Assembly: GCF_044466355.1 (NCBI RefSeq) | Contig: NZ_JBITMQ010000001.1 | Coordinates: 248,001-312,000 of the forward strand | DNA: 64,000 nucleotides | Source: Actinophytocola sp044466355 | GTDB taxonomy: Bacteria; Actinomycetota; Actinomycetes; Mycobacteriales; Pseudonocardiaceae | Direction: 5' to 3' | Shown here: positions 31,952 to 41,100 of the stretch, piece by piece | Layout: each line of letters starts with the position of its first letter | How positions within the stretch are numbered: position 1 is the first letter of the stretch | Notes under the pieces: model-generated | What the model saw: the letters and a program-made list of their open reading frames with translations, nothing else | Databases searched by the model: none | What the model was told of the DNA's origin: nothing | Translations under genes and position numbers: made by a program

Positions 31952-32911
31952 TCAGTCCAGATCGAACGCGGCGGATTCGACGTTCTCCGCCCACGCGCCG
32001 TCCTCACCGGCGGCCGCGGCCGAGTGCTCGTACATCGCACCCTCGACGTCGTCGGAGTCACCGTGGTGGTGGCCGCCGTCGCCTTCGTAGGCCGCGCTTT
32101 CGGTCGACTCGACGAACGCGCCGTCCTCGCCGGCCGCGGCGGTGGTTTCCTCGTGCCATGCCGCGGTGGCGTCACCGTGGTGGTGCCCGTTGTCGCCGTT
32201 GTCGCGGTTGTAGGCCGCGCTTTCGATCGACTCGACGTAGGCGGCGTCCTCGTCCGCCGCGGCGGTGGTCTCTTCGTGCCATGCCGCGGTGGCGTCACCG
32301 TGGTGGTCGCCGTGGTGGTCACCGTGGTCGTCGCTCTCGTAGGCGGCGCTTTCGGTCGACTCGACGTAGGCGCCGTCATCGCCGGCCGCGGCGGTGGTCT
32401 CTTCGTGCCACGCGGCGGTGGCGTCGCCGTGGTGGTCACCGTGGTGGTCGCCGTGGTGGTCGCCGTGGTGGTCGCCGTGGTGGTCGCCTTCGTGGGCGGC
32501 GCTCTCGGTTGACGCCGCGAACGCGCCGTCGTCGTCGGCTGCCGCGACGGATTCTTCGTGCCAGGCCGCGGTGTCGGCGCCGTGGCGGTCGCCGTGGTCG
32601 TCGCTCTCGTAGGCCGCGCTCTCGGTCGACTCGACGAACGCGCCGTCCCCGTCCGCCGCCGCGGTGGTCTCTTCGTGCCACGCGGCGGTGTGGTCGCCGT
32701 GATGGTCACCGTGGTGGTCGCCTGACACGGCACCGGACTCAGTGGTGGTCACCCACGCGCCGTCGTGGTCCGCGTACGCGACGACGTCCTCGTAGGTCGC
32801 ACTCGTCATGTCGTCCGGTTCGTCGGCCGACGCGGTCAGCGGCGCCGCCGCCAGCACGAGCGGCATCGCGAGGGCCGCGACGAAAACGCCACGGCCAGCC
32901 AATTTGGGCAT
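31952..32911 (-). CDS. Secreted His/Asp/Glu-rich tandem-repeat protein
   Basis: 319 residues. Signal peptide (about 1-30, LAMPLVLAAAPLTASADEPD) followed by about seven repeats of 30-51 residues. Each consists of TAAWHEETTAAA, a short acidic DGDGA(F/Y)VESTESAAY block and a metal-ligand-like tract such as DDHGDHHGDHHGDA. The third repeat has the longest GDHH run. No catalytic domain is recognisable. The composition (His, Asp, Glu, almost no Lys or Cys) suggests extracellular binding of zinc, nickel, copper or calcium; this is inference. AAGGAG precedes the ATG at 32911. Family not recognised. Confidence 0.75.
   Translation of the reverse strand: MPKLAGRGVFVAALAMPLVLAAAPLTASADEPDDMTSATYEDVVAYADHDGAWVTTTESGAVSGDHHGDHHGDHTAAWHEETTAAADGDGAFVESTESAAYESDDHGDRHGADTAAWHEESVAAADDDGAFAASTESAAHEGDHHGDHHGDHHGDHHGDHHGDATAAWHEETTAAAGDDGAYVESTESAAYESDDHGDHHGDHHGDATAAWHEETTAAADEDAAYVESIESAAYNRDNGDNGHHHGDATAAWHEETTAAAGEDGAFVESTESAAYEGDGGHHHGDSDDVEGAMYEHSAAAAGEDGAWAENVESAAFDLD
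32429..32488 (-). repeat. Five 12-bp tandem repeats encoding GDHH
   Basis: GTGGTGGTCGCC units (first one GTGGTGGTCACC) are repeated head to tail at 32429, 32441, 32453, 32465 and 32477. On the coding strand each unit encodes Gly-Asp-His-His. A 12-bp unit keeps the frame, so slippage would lengthen or shorten the His tract without disrupting the protein. Confidence 0.85.
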
Positions 32912-33554
32912 CACACAGTCTCCTTTCGAAAAGCTCTAGGGAAACGGTCCAAGCACCTGAAAGCTACCCACAGATCACCGCGATGACTTTCCTGTGGACC
33001 CGAAAGAAGCGATCGAATACCCGTTCGTGCCGTGTCGGCCCCCGACGGTGACCGCCGGGCAGGCGATATTCTCCCGGAATCGGGAAACCTCTGCTCGGCG
33101 GGGTTGTCGGTCGTGATGCTGGTCACGGCGGGAAAAAAATCCGGATCAAACCCCACTTTCCAGTGATTAATCCGGGCTGTGCACCCTGTTGACCGGCGGT
33201 ATCGCATGCGGAGAAACGAAAACCGCTCGAGCGGGCGCGCTCTCGGCCATTCTGGTGGCGCGCTCACCACATGTGGCCGGATTCGCGGTGCGGACGGCGT
33301 CCGCGACGGCCTGTAATGACGCGAATCCGCTAATTCTCACAGGATCACGGTGACGTAGTGGGGTCGTCCATGACCATGATACCTCGGCACGTTGGCGCCA
33401 TTCGCCGGTAACACGTGACGATAACGTCGAGTCTCGACGAGGTGATGTCGCTGCCGCTCCGCCGGTCCGGGTGGGATGTCGACAGGAAGAACGGCGACGG
33501 CGTCACCACAGGGTGCGCCGTCGCCGCTTTGCTGCTTCTGGAATTGGGAACCGC
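32912..33554. other. 643-bp intergenic region with two dyads
   Basis: No gene is evident. It holds the promoter region of the His-rich gene and, near the other end, the leader of the STAS gene. CGTCGAG-T-CTCGACG (33425-33439) is a perfect 15-bp palindrome, a likely protein-binding site. A long hairpin (33493-33525) precedes the STAS start. The remainder is moderately AT-rich (for example ggaaaaaaatcc near 33130) with no recognisable promoter. Confidence 0.5.
33493..33525 (+). terminator. Hairpin in STAS leader (terminator or attenuator)
   Basis: GGCGACGGCG (33493-33502) and CGCCGTCGCC (33516-33525) form a perfect 10-bp stem, extended inside by CACC/GGTG pairing. It ends 29 bp before the STAS ATG and is followed by a T-rich stretch (GCTTTGCTGCTTCTGG), so it may attenuate transcription of that gene. 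Confidence 0.5.
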
Positions 33555-33887
33555 ATGACAGAAAACGACTTCGACGTCTCGGTCACCCGGCACGCCGACG
33601 CGACGGTGCTGAACGTGCGTGGTGACGTGGACATGGTGACCGCACCTGTACTGCGGTCGACAATCGAAGAGGTCGCCAGGGCGGGACCGAAGCTGCTGGT
33701 CATCGACCTGATGGCGGTGACGTTCCTGTCGTCGGCGGGCCTGCTCGTGCTCGTCGAGACCGCCGAGGCGGGGCGGCCCGAGGTGCGGGTGGTGGGCACG
33801 GGGCGGGAATGTCTCCGCCCGATCCGCCTGACCGGCCTGGACACCGTGCTCTCGTTGCACGAAACGCTCGCGGACGCGCTGAGGTGA
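33555..33887 (+). CDS. STAS-domain anti-sigma-factor antagonist
   Basis: 110 residues forming one STAS domain: FDVSVTRHADATVLNVRGDV, KLLVIDLMAVTFLSSAGLLV with the Ser-Ser pair at the phosphorylation position, and C-terminal RLTGLDTVLSLHETLADAL. In partner switching an anti-sigma kinase phosphorylates the serine; the unphosphorylated antagonist frees a stress or developmental sigma factor. No kinase gene is adjacent. Start at the ATG at 33555, because an upstream extension has only low-complexity Arg-rich sequence. Confidence 0.9.
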   Translation: MTENDFDVSVTRHADATVLNVRGDVDMVTAPVLRSTIEEVARAGPKLLVIDLMAVTFLSSAGLLVLVETAEAGRPEVRVVGTGRECLRPIRLTGLDTVLSLHETLADALR

Positions 33888-33973
33888 AGCGTTTGTTATT
33901 GCCAGGTCCGAAATGTTGCACAATGGTGTCTACGTCTTGTTTGGGCAGGTTCGCCCGGTATCCTGGAAAAGGG

Positions 33974-34019
33974 CCGGCCGCATGGACACTCCCTCCAGAA
34001 CTCTCCACGATGCGGCCGG
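33974..34019. terminator. Long-loop inverted repeat between convergent genes
   Basis: CCGGCCGCAT (33974-33983) and ATGCGGCCGG (34010-34019) are perfect complements with a 26-base loop, located between the STAS gene and the convergent small membrane protein gene. Confidence 0.4.
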
Positions 34020-34024
34020 TCTTC

Positions 34025-34300
34025 TCATCGCTCGCGGTAGCGGGTCGCGGGCGGCGGATCAGCGGAGCCGACGCGATGTTCGGTCTTGCCGCGCTTGAGA
34101 CCCATGAGCCCGGTCAGGCCGAGCAACCCCAGCAGGCCCCACAGGCCGTTGCCGCCGCCGTCGTCGTCTTCGTCCTGCTGTTGCGCGATGTCCACCTGAC
34201 TGACCGCCGACGTCGCGGCCGTCGTCGTGGTCACCGGTCCCACGAGAATCGCGCAGCTCGCCACGAGCGTCGCGATCGTTTTGTACACAAGGGATTTCAC
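34025..34300 (-). CDS. Small secreted WGxxGxxG-type protein
   Basis: 91 residues. A signal peptide (KSLVYKTIATLVASCAILVG) is followed by a short Gln/Asp-rich spacer and the hydrophobic GLWGLLGLLGLTGLMGLKRG, a WGxxGxxG membrane-anchor motif with a positive stop. A hydrophilic tail (about 25 residues) follows. Such proteins are short surface or membrane peptides of unknown role. The GTG at 34300 has GGAGGT upstream and overlaps the stop of the PRC-barrel gene by three to four bases, so the two are coupled. Confidence 0.7.
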   Translation of the reverse strand: MKSLVYKTIATLVASCAILVGPVTTTTAATSAVSQVDIAQQQDEDDDGGGNGLWGLLGLLGLTGLMGLKRGKTEHRVGSADPPPATRYRER

Positions 34301-34617
34301 TGTTCTACCTCCGTTCGGTAGTAGGCGCGCAGCACGTCCTGCTCGACCGCCTCCATCGTGTCGCCGACCGGGTGCACGCGCGGTGCGCCGTCCACCACCT
34401 GCTTGGGGATCGAGGCGGCGACGTGGTCGGGCAGCCGCACCACCGCGCCGGTCGGCACGAACGAGTGGTGCCTGCCGAGGAACCCCGTGTCGACGCAGAT
34501 CCACGTCGGAGTCCCGGTGTGCTCGTCGGCCCAGATCTCCCGCACCTTGCCGATTTTCTCGCCGTGCGAATCGCGCACGACGAGCCCGCACATCTCCTCG
34601 TCGTAGACTTTCATCAT
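34297..34617 (-). CDS. PRC-barrel domain protein
   Basis: 106 residues. The PRC-barrel beta fold spans about residues 8-75: GLVVRDSHGEKIGKVREIWA, PTWICVDTGFLGRHHSFVPT and GAVVRLPDHV. The rest is a helical tail (DTMEAVEQDVLRAYYRTEVE). PRC-barrels mediate protein or RNA contacts and often appear in stress-response loci. I place the start at the ATG at 34617, behind GGAGGAC. Divergent from a universal stress protein 212 bp away; coupled to a small membrane protein downstream. Confidence 0.85.
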   Translation of the reverse strand: MMKVYDEEMCGLVVRDSHGEKIGKVREIWADEHTGTPTWICVDTGFLGRHHSFVPTGAVVRLPDHVAASIPKQVVDGAPRVHPVGDTMEAVEQDVLRAYYRTEVEQ

Positions 34618-34683
34618 GTCGTCCTCCCGTGAATGTTCGGACATCACGTGGTTGCCCCTTGATCGCGCGAGCGAACGACGGTA

Positions 34684-34716
34684 GGTGCGAGTTCACCCGA
34701 TCCGGGGTGCGAGTTC
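34684..34716. promoter_or_regulatory. Direct repeat GGTGCGAGTTC, 22-bp period
   Basis: GGTGCGAGTTC occurs at 34684-34694 and 34706-34716, exactly two helical turns apart, in the intergenic region between the PRC-barrel operon and the universal stress gene. The exact duplication and spacing fit a dimeric response-regulator site controlling one or both directions. Confidence 0.45.
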
Positions 34717-34783
34717 CTTGTAATGGCACGACTGTGTTATTTGAGCGGGGGCGCGACTACTCTCGCGGGCCGACGGACGTGAC

Positions 34784-34804
34784 TACCCCGCCTCGAACGG
34801 GGTA
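34784..34804. promoter_or_regulatory. Inverted repeat TACCCCG-N7-CGGGGTA
   Basis: Perfect 7-bp arms at 34784-34790 and 34798-34804, ending 24 bp before the universal stress protein ATG. It may be an operator or a 5'-UTR hairpin. Confidence 0.4.
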
Positions 34805-34828
34805 CCCGTGCCGACGGAGGTTGTAGCC

Positions 34829-35746
34829 ATGTCAGAACCGGCACTGGAGCCCCAGGTGGTGGCGGGTTTCGACGGCTCCGAGCACGCGCGGCTGGCGGCC
34901 CTGTGGGCGGCCCGGGAGGCCGCGTGCCGCGGGAGCGGTCTCGTCGTGGTCGAGGTGGTGGACTGGCCGGTCACCGGGACGCTGCCGCCGATGGCGACGA
35001 CGATGCCACCGGGCGGCTCTCTTCTCGAGGAGCGGACGCTGCACGACCACGCCGAGCGCGGGCTCGCCGAGATCGAACGGGAGATACGGCGTAACCGGCC
35101 CGATCTGGAACTGCGCACGCGGGTCGAGTTCGGTCGCCCCGCCGAGGAACTGGCCCGGATCGCCCGCGCGGCCGACCTGGTGGTGATCGGCGCGTCGGGG
35201 CGGACCGCCCTGCCCAGGATGCTGCTCGGGTCGACCGCCGCCGCGTTGGTGCACACCTGTGACCGGCCGATCGTGGTGGTGCGGGGCACCGATGACCCGC
35301 CCGCGCACGCCGGCCGGGTGGTGGTGGGCGTGGACGGTTCCAGCACCAGCGCCAGAGGCATCGGGTTCGCCTTCGACTTCGCCGCGCGGCACGGCGGCGA
35401 ACTGGTGGCCGTGCACGCCTGGTCGGACCTGCCGATGGACGCGCTGGAACCGGTGCGGGTGTGGGACCAGGACATGGCGGAGGTGCGCCGGGAGGGCGAT
35501 CGGCTGCTCGCCGAGGCGCTGTCCGCCGACGCGGAGCGCTATCCCGGCGTCTCCGTGCACCGCGTGGTCAGCTTCGACCGGCCCGCGCACGCGTTGATGG
35601 AACAGGCCGAGGGCGCCGCGCTGCTGGTGGTCGGCAGCCACGGCCGCGGCGCGGTCCGCAGCGTGCTGGTCGGCTCGGTCAGCCACGCGGTGACCTACCA
35701 CGCGCCGTGCCCGGTCGCCGTCGTGCGCCGGGAGGACCAGCACTGA
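34829..35746 (+). CDS. Tandem universal stress protein
   Basis: 305 residues with two UspA domains (about 10-150 and 160-303). Each has the ATP-binding pattern G-2x-G-9x-G-(S/T): GASGRTALPRMLLGST and GSHGRGAVRSVLVGS, after VVAGFDGSEHARLAA and VVVGVDGSSTSARGI. Tandem ATP-binding USPs are induced by hypoxia or stationary phase in mycobacteria and streptomycetes. The ATG at 34829 is preceded by CGGAGG with a suitable spacer. The upstream region carries a direct repeat and an inverted repeat that may be its control sites. Confidence 0.93.
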   Translation: MSEPALEPQVVAGFDGSEHARLAALWAAREAACRGSGLVVVEVVDWPVTGTLPPMATTMPPGGSLLEERTLHDHAERGLAEIEREIRRNRPDLELRTRVEFGRPAEELARIARAADLVVIGASGRTALPRMLLGSTAAALVHTCDRPIVVVRGTDDPPAHAGRVVVGVDGSSTSARGIGFAFDFAARHGGELVAVHAWSDLPMDALEPVRVWDQDMAEVRREGDRLLAEALSADAERYPGVSVHRVVSFDRPAHALMEQAEGAALLVVGSHGRGAVRSVLVGSVSHAVTYHAPCPVAVVRREDQH

Positions 35747-35753
35747 GTGGCGG

Positions 35754-36312
35754 TCAGGTCCGGGTGAGCGGCCGTGCCGCGTCCAGCACCCGGCGGTCCT
35801 GTCCGGCAACGCCCGAGAGCTGGAGGCTCGCGGGTCGCTCGGCGGTGCCGGTCGGGATGACCAGGCTGGGTGCGTCGAGGTAACTCAGCACTATCGTGAG
35901 CGCCAGGGCACGAGCGTTCAGCTCGTCGTGCGCCTCCGCGGATACGCGTACGTCCTCGTGGGCGGGGGCGTCGATCTCGACCACGGGGCTCAGCAGCAGC
36001 GCGTCCCCCAGCTCGCGGCGGAACTGGCGCCGCAGCAACGGCATGGCCTGGTAGAGCGCGTCGGCGGAGCCTTCGTGCAGGCGCGAACGCGCCCGTTCGA
36101 GGCGGCGCCGCACCTGAGGGCCGAGCAGGTCCGGCTGCTCAAGGCACGCCCCGTACGCCGCGAACGCCTCCGCTTCCACGATGTGCGCGTGACGCTGGTG
36201 CAGCCCGCGCGCCGCGTCGAGGGAGTCGATCTTCCGCTCGACGATCCAGTGGCCCGCCGCACGCAGCCGGGCCAGGTCGGCGTGGAACCGTTCCAGGACC
36301 CACGGGTGTGCG
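35754..36312 (-). pseudogene. C-terminal remnant of an amidase-family gene
   Basis: About 185 codons whose tail has the amidase-signature C-terminus: LALTIVLSYLDAPSLVIPTG and RPASLQLSGVAGQDRRVLDA, preceded by VLERFHADLARLRAAG and HAHIVEAEAFAAYG. The Ser-Ser-Lys catalytic region is absent. At about 36305 it is joined, out of frame, to the start of a DUF1989 gene, so a deletion removed the 5' part of the amidase and the 3' part of its neighbour. A fragment starting at the ATG at 36179 could still be translated but would lack activity. Confidence 0.72.
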
Positions 36313-36478
36313 CGGCACTCAGGTGCTCGGCCGGGTCGGCGGAGACGAACGCGAAGAGGTCACCCACCTGCGCCCCCTCCGGAGTGCTCACCCGCACGAG
36401 GTCCCCGGCCCCGACGTGGACGGCCCGCCCCTGCCTGGCGGGCACGTCCACCCGCGTGATCACCGAGGTCAACTTCAC
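36302..36478 (-). pseudogene. N-terminal remnant of a DUF1989 (urea-carboxylase-associated) gene
   Basis: The first 59 codons read GRAVHVGAGDLVRVSTPEG, AQVGDLFAFVSADPAEHLSA and AHTR, the N-terminal signature of DUF1989 proteins. After that, homology continues only in another frame with amidase sequence. DUF1989 genes commonly accompany amidases or urea amidolyase genes in nitrogen-scavenging operons, which fits the two remnants having been neighbours. The 128 bp between this start and the next gene hold no gene. Confidence 0.7.
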
Positions 36479-36606
36479 AAGACCACTTCAGCACCCAAGG
36501 CGGCCCCAAGACCATGGAGGATCCCCCAGCAACAAAGCCCAGAAGTGGATGATCCACCAAACAGGACGAGGTCAGCCGGTCCGGCGAGGCCCCCCGTGCC
36601 GGGGAA

Positions 36607-37338
36607 TCAGGCGTTAGTACCCCCATCGACAGTGATAGCGGCCCCGTTGACGTAACCCCCACCAGGCCCCGCGAGAAACGCGACAGTGCCCGCGATGTCA
36701 GCCGCGACGCCGAAATGGCCGAGCGGGATCAACGAGCGCTGGTGCCCGGCGGCGTCGCCGTCAGCCGGGTTCATGTCGGTATCAGTAGAACCGGGATGCA
36801 CGACGTTCACAGTGATGCCGCGCGGCCCGACCTCACGCGCGAGCGCCTTGGTGAACCCGTCCAGCGCGGACTTGCTCATCGCGTACAGCGCCACCCCGGG
36901 GAACGGCACGCGCTGGGCCAGGTTGCTGCCGATGGACACGATCCGGCCACCGCCGACCATGTGCCGCACCGCGGCCTGGCTGGCGAGAAACGTCGCACGG
37001 GTGTGGATCGCGAGCGTCCGGTCGACCTCCTCGAGCGGAACGTCCTCGATCGCCCCGAACGGGAACACACCCGCGTTGTTGACGAGGATGTCGAGCCGGC
37101 CGAACTCGGCGACGGTCCGGTCGACGGCCCGTGTCACCGCGTCAGCGTCGGTGTTGTCGGCCTGGACCGCGAACGCACGTCCGCCGATCCGCTCGACCAC
37201 CTCGTCCGCGCGGTCCTTCGCGCGGACGTACGTGATCGCCACGTCGGCACCCGACTCGGCCAGCCGCGATGCGATCGCGGCCCCTATACCCCGGCTGCCC
37301 CCGGTCACGAGCGCGGCCTTGCCTGCCAGTTCCCGCAT
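36607..37338 (-). CDS. SDR family oxidoreductase (FabG-like)
   Basis: 243 residues of the classical short-chain dehydrogenase fold: nucleotide motif TGGSRGIGAAIA, LVNNAGVFPFG, catalytic Ser (IVSIGSN), YAMSK with Tyr and Lys four apart, and C-terminal YVNGAAITVDGG. NADP(H) is likely because Arg follows the glycine motif. It reduces or oxidises a hydroxy/keto group of unknown substrate. Divergent from a TetR gene with matching operator sites, hence probably its repressed target. Confidence 0.93.
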   Translation of the reverse strand: MRELAGKAALVTGGSRGIGAAIASRLAESGADVAITYVRAKDRADEVVERIGGRAFAVQADNTDADAVTRAVDRTVAEFGRLDILVNNAGVFPFGAIEDVPLEEVDRTLAIHTRATFLASQAAVRHMVGGGRIVSIGSNLAQRVPFPGVALYAMSKSALDGFTKALAREVGPRGITVNVVHPGSTDTDMNPADGDAAGHQRSLIPLGHFGVAADIAGTVAFLAGPGGGYVNGAAITVDGGTNA

Positions 37339-37346
37339 AGTCCCTC

Positions 37347-37430
37347 ATTTCTGTGTCGATCGGTACATAAATACAGTGCCCAGCGTGCCCTACCCTTGTC
37401 AAGGGTTTCCATGTCGCTCGATACAGAAAT
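37347..37430. promoter_or_regulatory. Paired inverted TetR operators between SDR and TetR
   Basis: ATTTCTGTGTCGA (37347-37359) and TCGATACAGAAAT (37418-37430) are inverted copies differing at one position, each next to a start codon. The first belongs to TGTGTCGATCGGTACA (37352-37367), itself dyad-symmetric. Midway, ACCCTTG-T-CAAGGGT (37392-37406) is a perfect 15-bp palindrome that contains TTGTCA/TTGACA -35-like hexamers on both strands. One repressor can thus cover both promoters. Confidence 0.6.
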
Positions 37431-37440
37431 GGGGTGCGCG

Positions 37441-38046
37441 ATGGCCGGCCGGGGCAGACCACGCACCTTCGACCGTGCGGAAGCGCTCGGCAGCGCCATG
37501 CGGGTCTTCTGGGAGCACGGGTACGAGGGCGCGGCGATGGCCGACCTCACCCGCGCCATGGGCATCAACTCCCCGAGCCTGTACGCCGCGTTCGGCTCGA
37601 AGGAGGAGCTGTTCCGCGAGGCCGTCGCGCTCTACGAACAGACCGAGGGCGCCGCGGCGATGACGGCGCTGTCCACCGGCGCCACCGCGCGGGAGGCGAT
37701 CGCCGGGGCGCTGCGCGCGAACGCGTGCGCCTACACCGAGCCGGACAACCCGCGCGGCTGCATGATCGTCCTGGCCGCCACGACGTACACCGACCGCAGC
37801 GCGGCCCTGCGCGACCACCTGGCCGACCGGCGCAGGGGGATGGAACGCCTGTTCCAGGACCGCGTCGAACGCGGGATGGCCGAGGGCGACGTGCCACCCG
37901 GCACCGACGCGGTGCGCGTCGCGGCCTTCTACAACGCGGTCATGCAGGGCATGTCCGTGCAGGCGCGGGACGGCGCGGCGCGGGCCACGCTGCTCGCGGT
38001 GGCCGACCGTGCTCTCGCCGCGTGGGACGTGGTCGCCGCGGGGTGA
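37441..38046 (+). CDS. TetR-family repressor
   Basis: 201 residues: N-terminal GRPRTFDRAEALGSAMRVFW, helix-turn-helix AAMADLTRAMGINSPSLYAA and FGSKEELFREAVALYE, then a TetR_C domain with NPRGCMIVLAATTYTD. This matches the AcrR/YxaF-like group that senses small electrophiles or quinones. The ATG at 37441 follows GGGGTG; an ATG at 37411 lies inside the operator region. Divergent from the SDR gene. Confidence 0.9.
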   Translation: MAGRGRPRTFDRAEALGSAMRVFWEHGYEGAAMADLTRAMGINSPSLYAAFGSKEELFREAVALYEQTEGAAAMTALSTGATAREAIAGALRANACAYTEPDNPRGCMIVLAATTYTDRSAALRDHLADRRRGMERLFQDRVERGMAEGDVPPGTDAVRVAAFYNAVMQGMSVQARDGAARATLLAVADRALAAWDVVAAG

Positions 38047-38164
38047 CCGGGTGGCGGATACTGGACATGGCGACAAGCCGCCATCACAGGACCGTTCCGC
38101 TGACCCCGCACTGTCCAGTAGTAACTGTCCCAACCGGACAGAGGGACAGGCGCGAGGGAGACGA

Positions 38165-41100
38165 ATGAGACGGCCTTTGGCGATCGCGGCGGCCGTCACG
38201 GCCGTGGCGGCCCTGACGACAGCGGGGGCGACGGGCACACCGACGTCTGCCGCGGCACCGCGGCAGCAGAACGCACCGGCCGCCGAGGTGGTGACCCTCG
38301 TGACCGGCGACGTGGTGACCGTCGCACGCGGACCGGAAGGTGCCGCCCAGATCGACGTCGAGCCCGGGCCGGGGCGCGGCGAGGTGCGGTTCTCGACGGT
38401 CCGGCGCGACGGACAGCTCTCCGTCCTCCCGTCGGACGTCGAGCCGATGATCGTGGACGGGCGGGTCGATCCCCGGCTCTTCAACGTCACCCGGCTGCTC
38501 GAGTGGGGCTACGGCGACGCCGAGACGGACGCGATCCCCCTGATCGTCGAGCAGGGAGACGCGGACCGGCGCATCGCCGCGACCGAGGCCACCCGGCCGC
38601 TCGCGGCGCTGGGGATGACGGCGACGCGGGTCGCCAAGGACGACGCCACCACCGCGTGGCGGGACATGACGGCACCGCGTGCGCGGACCGCCGCCGTCAC
38701 CCACGTCTGGCTGGACGGCAAGGTCGAGGCGAGCCTCGACCAGAGCACCGCGCAGATCGGGGCGCCCGCCGCGTGGCGGCGGGGGTACGACGGCAGCGGC
38801 GTGACCGTCGCCGTCCTCGACACCGGGTACGACCCCGGCCACCCGGACATCAAGAACGCGGTCACCACCGCGAAGAGCTTCACCGGCGCGGACTCGGCGG
38901 CCGACGGGCACGGCCACGGCACGCACGTCGCGTCGATCATCGCGGGCTCCGGCGCGGCCTCCGGCGGCAAGTACCGGGGCGTGGCTCCCGGGGCGCGGCT
39001 CGCGGTCGGCAAGGTGCTCGACGACGGGGGCTCCGGGGCGGAGTCCTGGATCCTGCAGGGCATGGCGTGGGCCGCCACGGAGACCGGTGCGGACATCGTC
39101 AACATGAGCCTCGGCGGGCCGGACGGCCCGGGCACCGACCCCATCGAGGCGGCCGTGAACCGGCTCACCGAGGAGACCGGGACGCTGTTCGTCGTGGCCG
39201 CGGGCAACTCCGGCAGCGAGCGGGGCACCATCAACTCGCCGGGTACCGCGGACGCGGCGCTGACCGTCGGCGCCGTCGACCGGTCCGACCAGCTCGCCCC
39301 CTTCTCCTCGCGCGGCCCGCGCCAGGACGACGACGCGATCAAGCCGGACGTCACCGCACCGGGTGTGGGCATCGTGGCGGCCCGCGCCGAGGGCACCTTC
39401 ATGGGCAGGCCCGCGGGCGAGGACTACACGGCGGCGAACGGCACGTCCATGGCGGCGCCCCACGTGGCGGGAGCCGCCGCCGTGCTCGCGGAGCGGTACG
39501 CGTCCCGGCGGGTGCCGCTGTCGCCGGGGGAGCTGAAGGCCGCGCTCATGAGCACCGCCGAGCCGACCGACGGCGCCGACGTGTACGCGCAGGGCACCGG
39601 CCGCGTCGACCTCGACCGCGCCGTCCAGGGCGTCCGTGCGGACACGGGGAGCATCTCGGAGTTCCTGGAGTGGCCGCACGGACCTCGGCAGCGCGTCACC
39701 CGCACGGTCACCTACCACAACGACACGGGCAGGCCGGTGTTCCTGCGGCTCGGCACGGAGCTCACCGACGCCGAAGGCCGCCGCGCCCCCGGGAACCTGG
39801 TCGACGTGGGCCGCCGCGACCTGGTCGTGCCGCCGCGAGGGAAGCGGGCGGTGCCGGTGACCATCCGCGGTGACGTCCCGCCCGGCGCGTACACCGGCAC
39901 GCTCACCGCCACCACCCGCGACGGCCGGACCAGCCTGCGGACCGCGCTCGCCGTCACCGTCGACACCGAGCGCTACCAGGTCACCGTCGACGTGGTCGAC
40001 CGGGACGGGGCCCCGTCGGCTACGAGCAGCGCGGTCTCCTTCGTCAACCTCGCCACCGGGGAGTTCCTGCAGACCCGCACCAACCAGGGCGCCGGGGTCG
40101 TGCGGCTGCCACCCGGCGACTGGCACCTGCAGACCTACGTCGTCACCCCGGGCGGCACGCCGAGCGACATGACCATCGCCTCGGCCACGGTGTCGGTGGA
40201 CGGCGCGCCGCGCTCGGTCACGATCGACGCCCGGCAGGCCAGGCACGTCGCGGTCGACGTCGGTGAGCCGGACGCCAAGCACCGCGGTCACTGGCTCGTC
40301 TACCAGTTCCGGGCGGGCGACAGCGACGTCAGCTTCGGCTACCTCGGCTACAACTGGGACGAGGGCTCCGTGCCGGAGAACCTGCCGTACGTGCTGCCGA
40401 TCAGGCGGGACGGGCTGACGTTCTTCCACCAGTCGGTCTGGGTCAAGGCGAACGCGGAACCGACTCCGTACGTCTACCAGGTGGTCCGCCACCACACCGA
40501 CGGTGTGCCAGAGGACCCGTCGGTGCGGGTGGACCGGACGCGGATGGCCAAGATCCGGGCGACCTACCGGTCCGGCAACACCGACATCCCGTGGTACGCC
40601 TACCTGGGCATGGGCCCGCTCGTCGCCGGGCTGGACACCGCCACCCCGCAGTTCCACTTCGCGGCGCCCGCGGTGATCGACCAGTACGTGACGCCGGGAT
40701 ACACGTGGCGGCGGTCGATGACGACGCCCTACCCCGCGGACTTCGGCGGCGGTGCCACCGTGGCGCCCGAGGTCACCCTCGGGGCCGGTGACGACCGCGA
40801 GGAGCTGTGGCACGGCGGGGTGATCGGGCCCGCCATGCACAACCCGGCGTCGGTCGCGACGCGGGACGGCGACAACCTGCGCTACACGCCCATGGACTAC
40901 TTCGCCGACTCGACCCCGGGCCACTGGGGCAACGCGCACGCCGACGGGACCGTGACCCTCACGTACGGCGACGGGCGTCGCGAGGTCGTCGCCAGCGCGC
41001 CCTACAACCGGTTCCTCAGGCTCGCCGCCGCGTTGCCGGCGGAGGACCGGGAGTACACGCTCACCGTGCACGCCGACCGTTCGGCCTACTTCCCGAAGCA

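Noticed and set aside
32429..32488. Regular repeats suggestive of CRISPR
   Set aside because: They are contiguous 12-bp units without spacers and lie inside a coding sequence (GDHH repeats).
36179..36478. A translated fusion protein of DUF1989 and amidase
   Set aside because: The two homologies lie in different frames, so no fused protein can be made without frameshifting.
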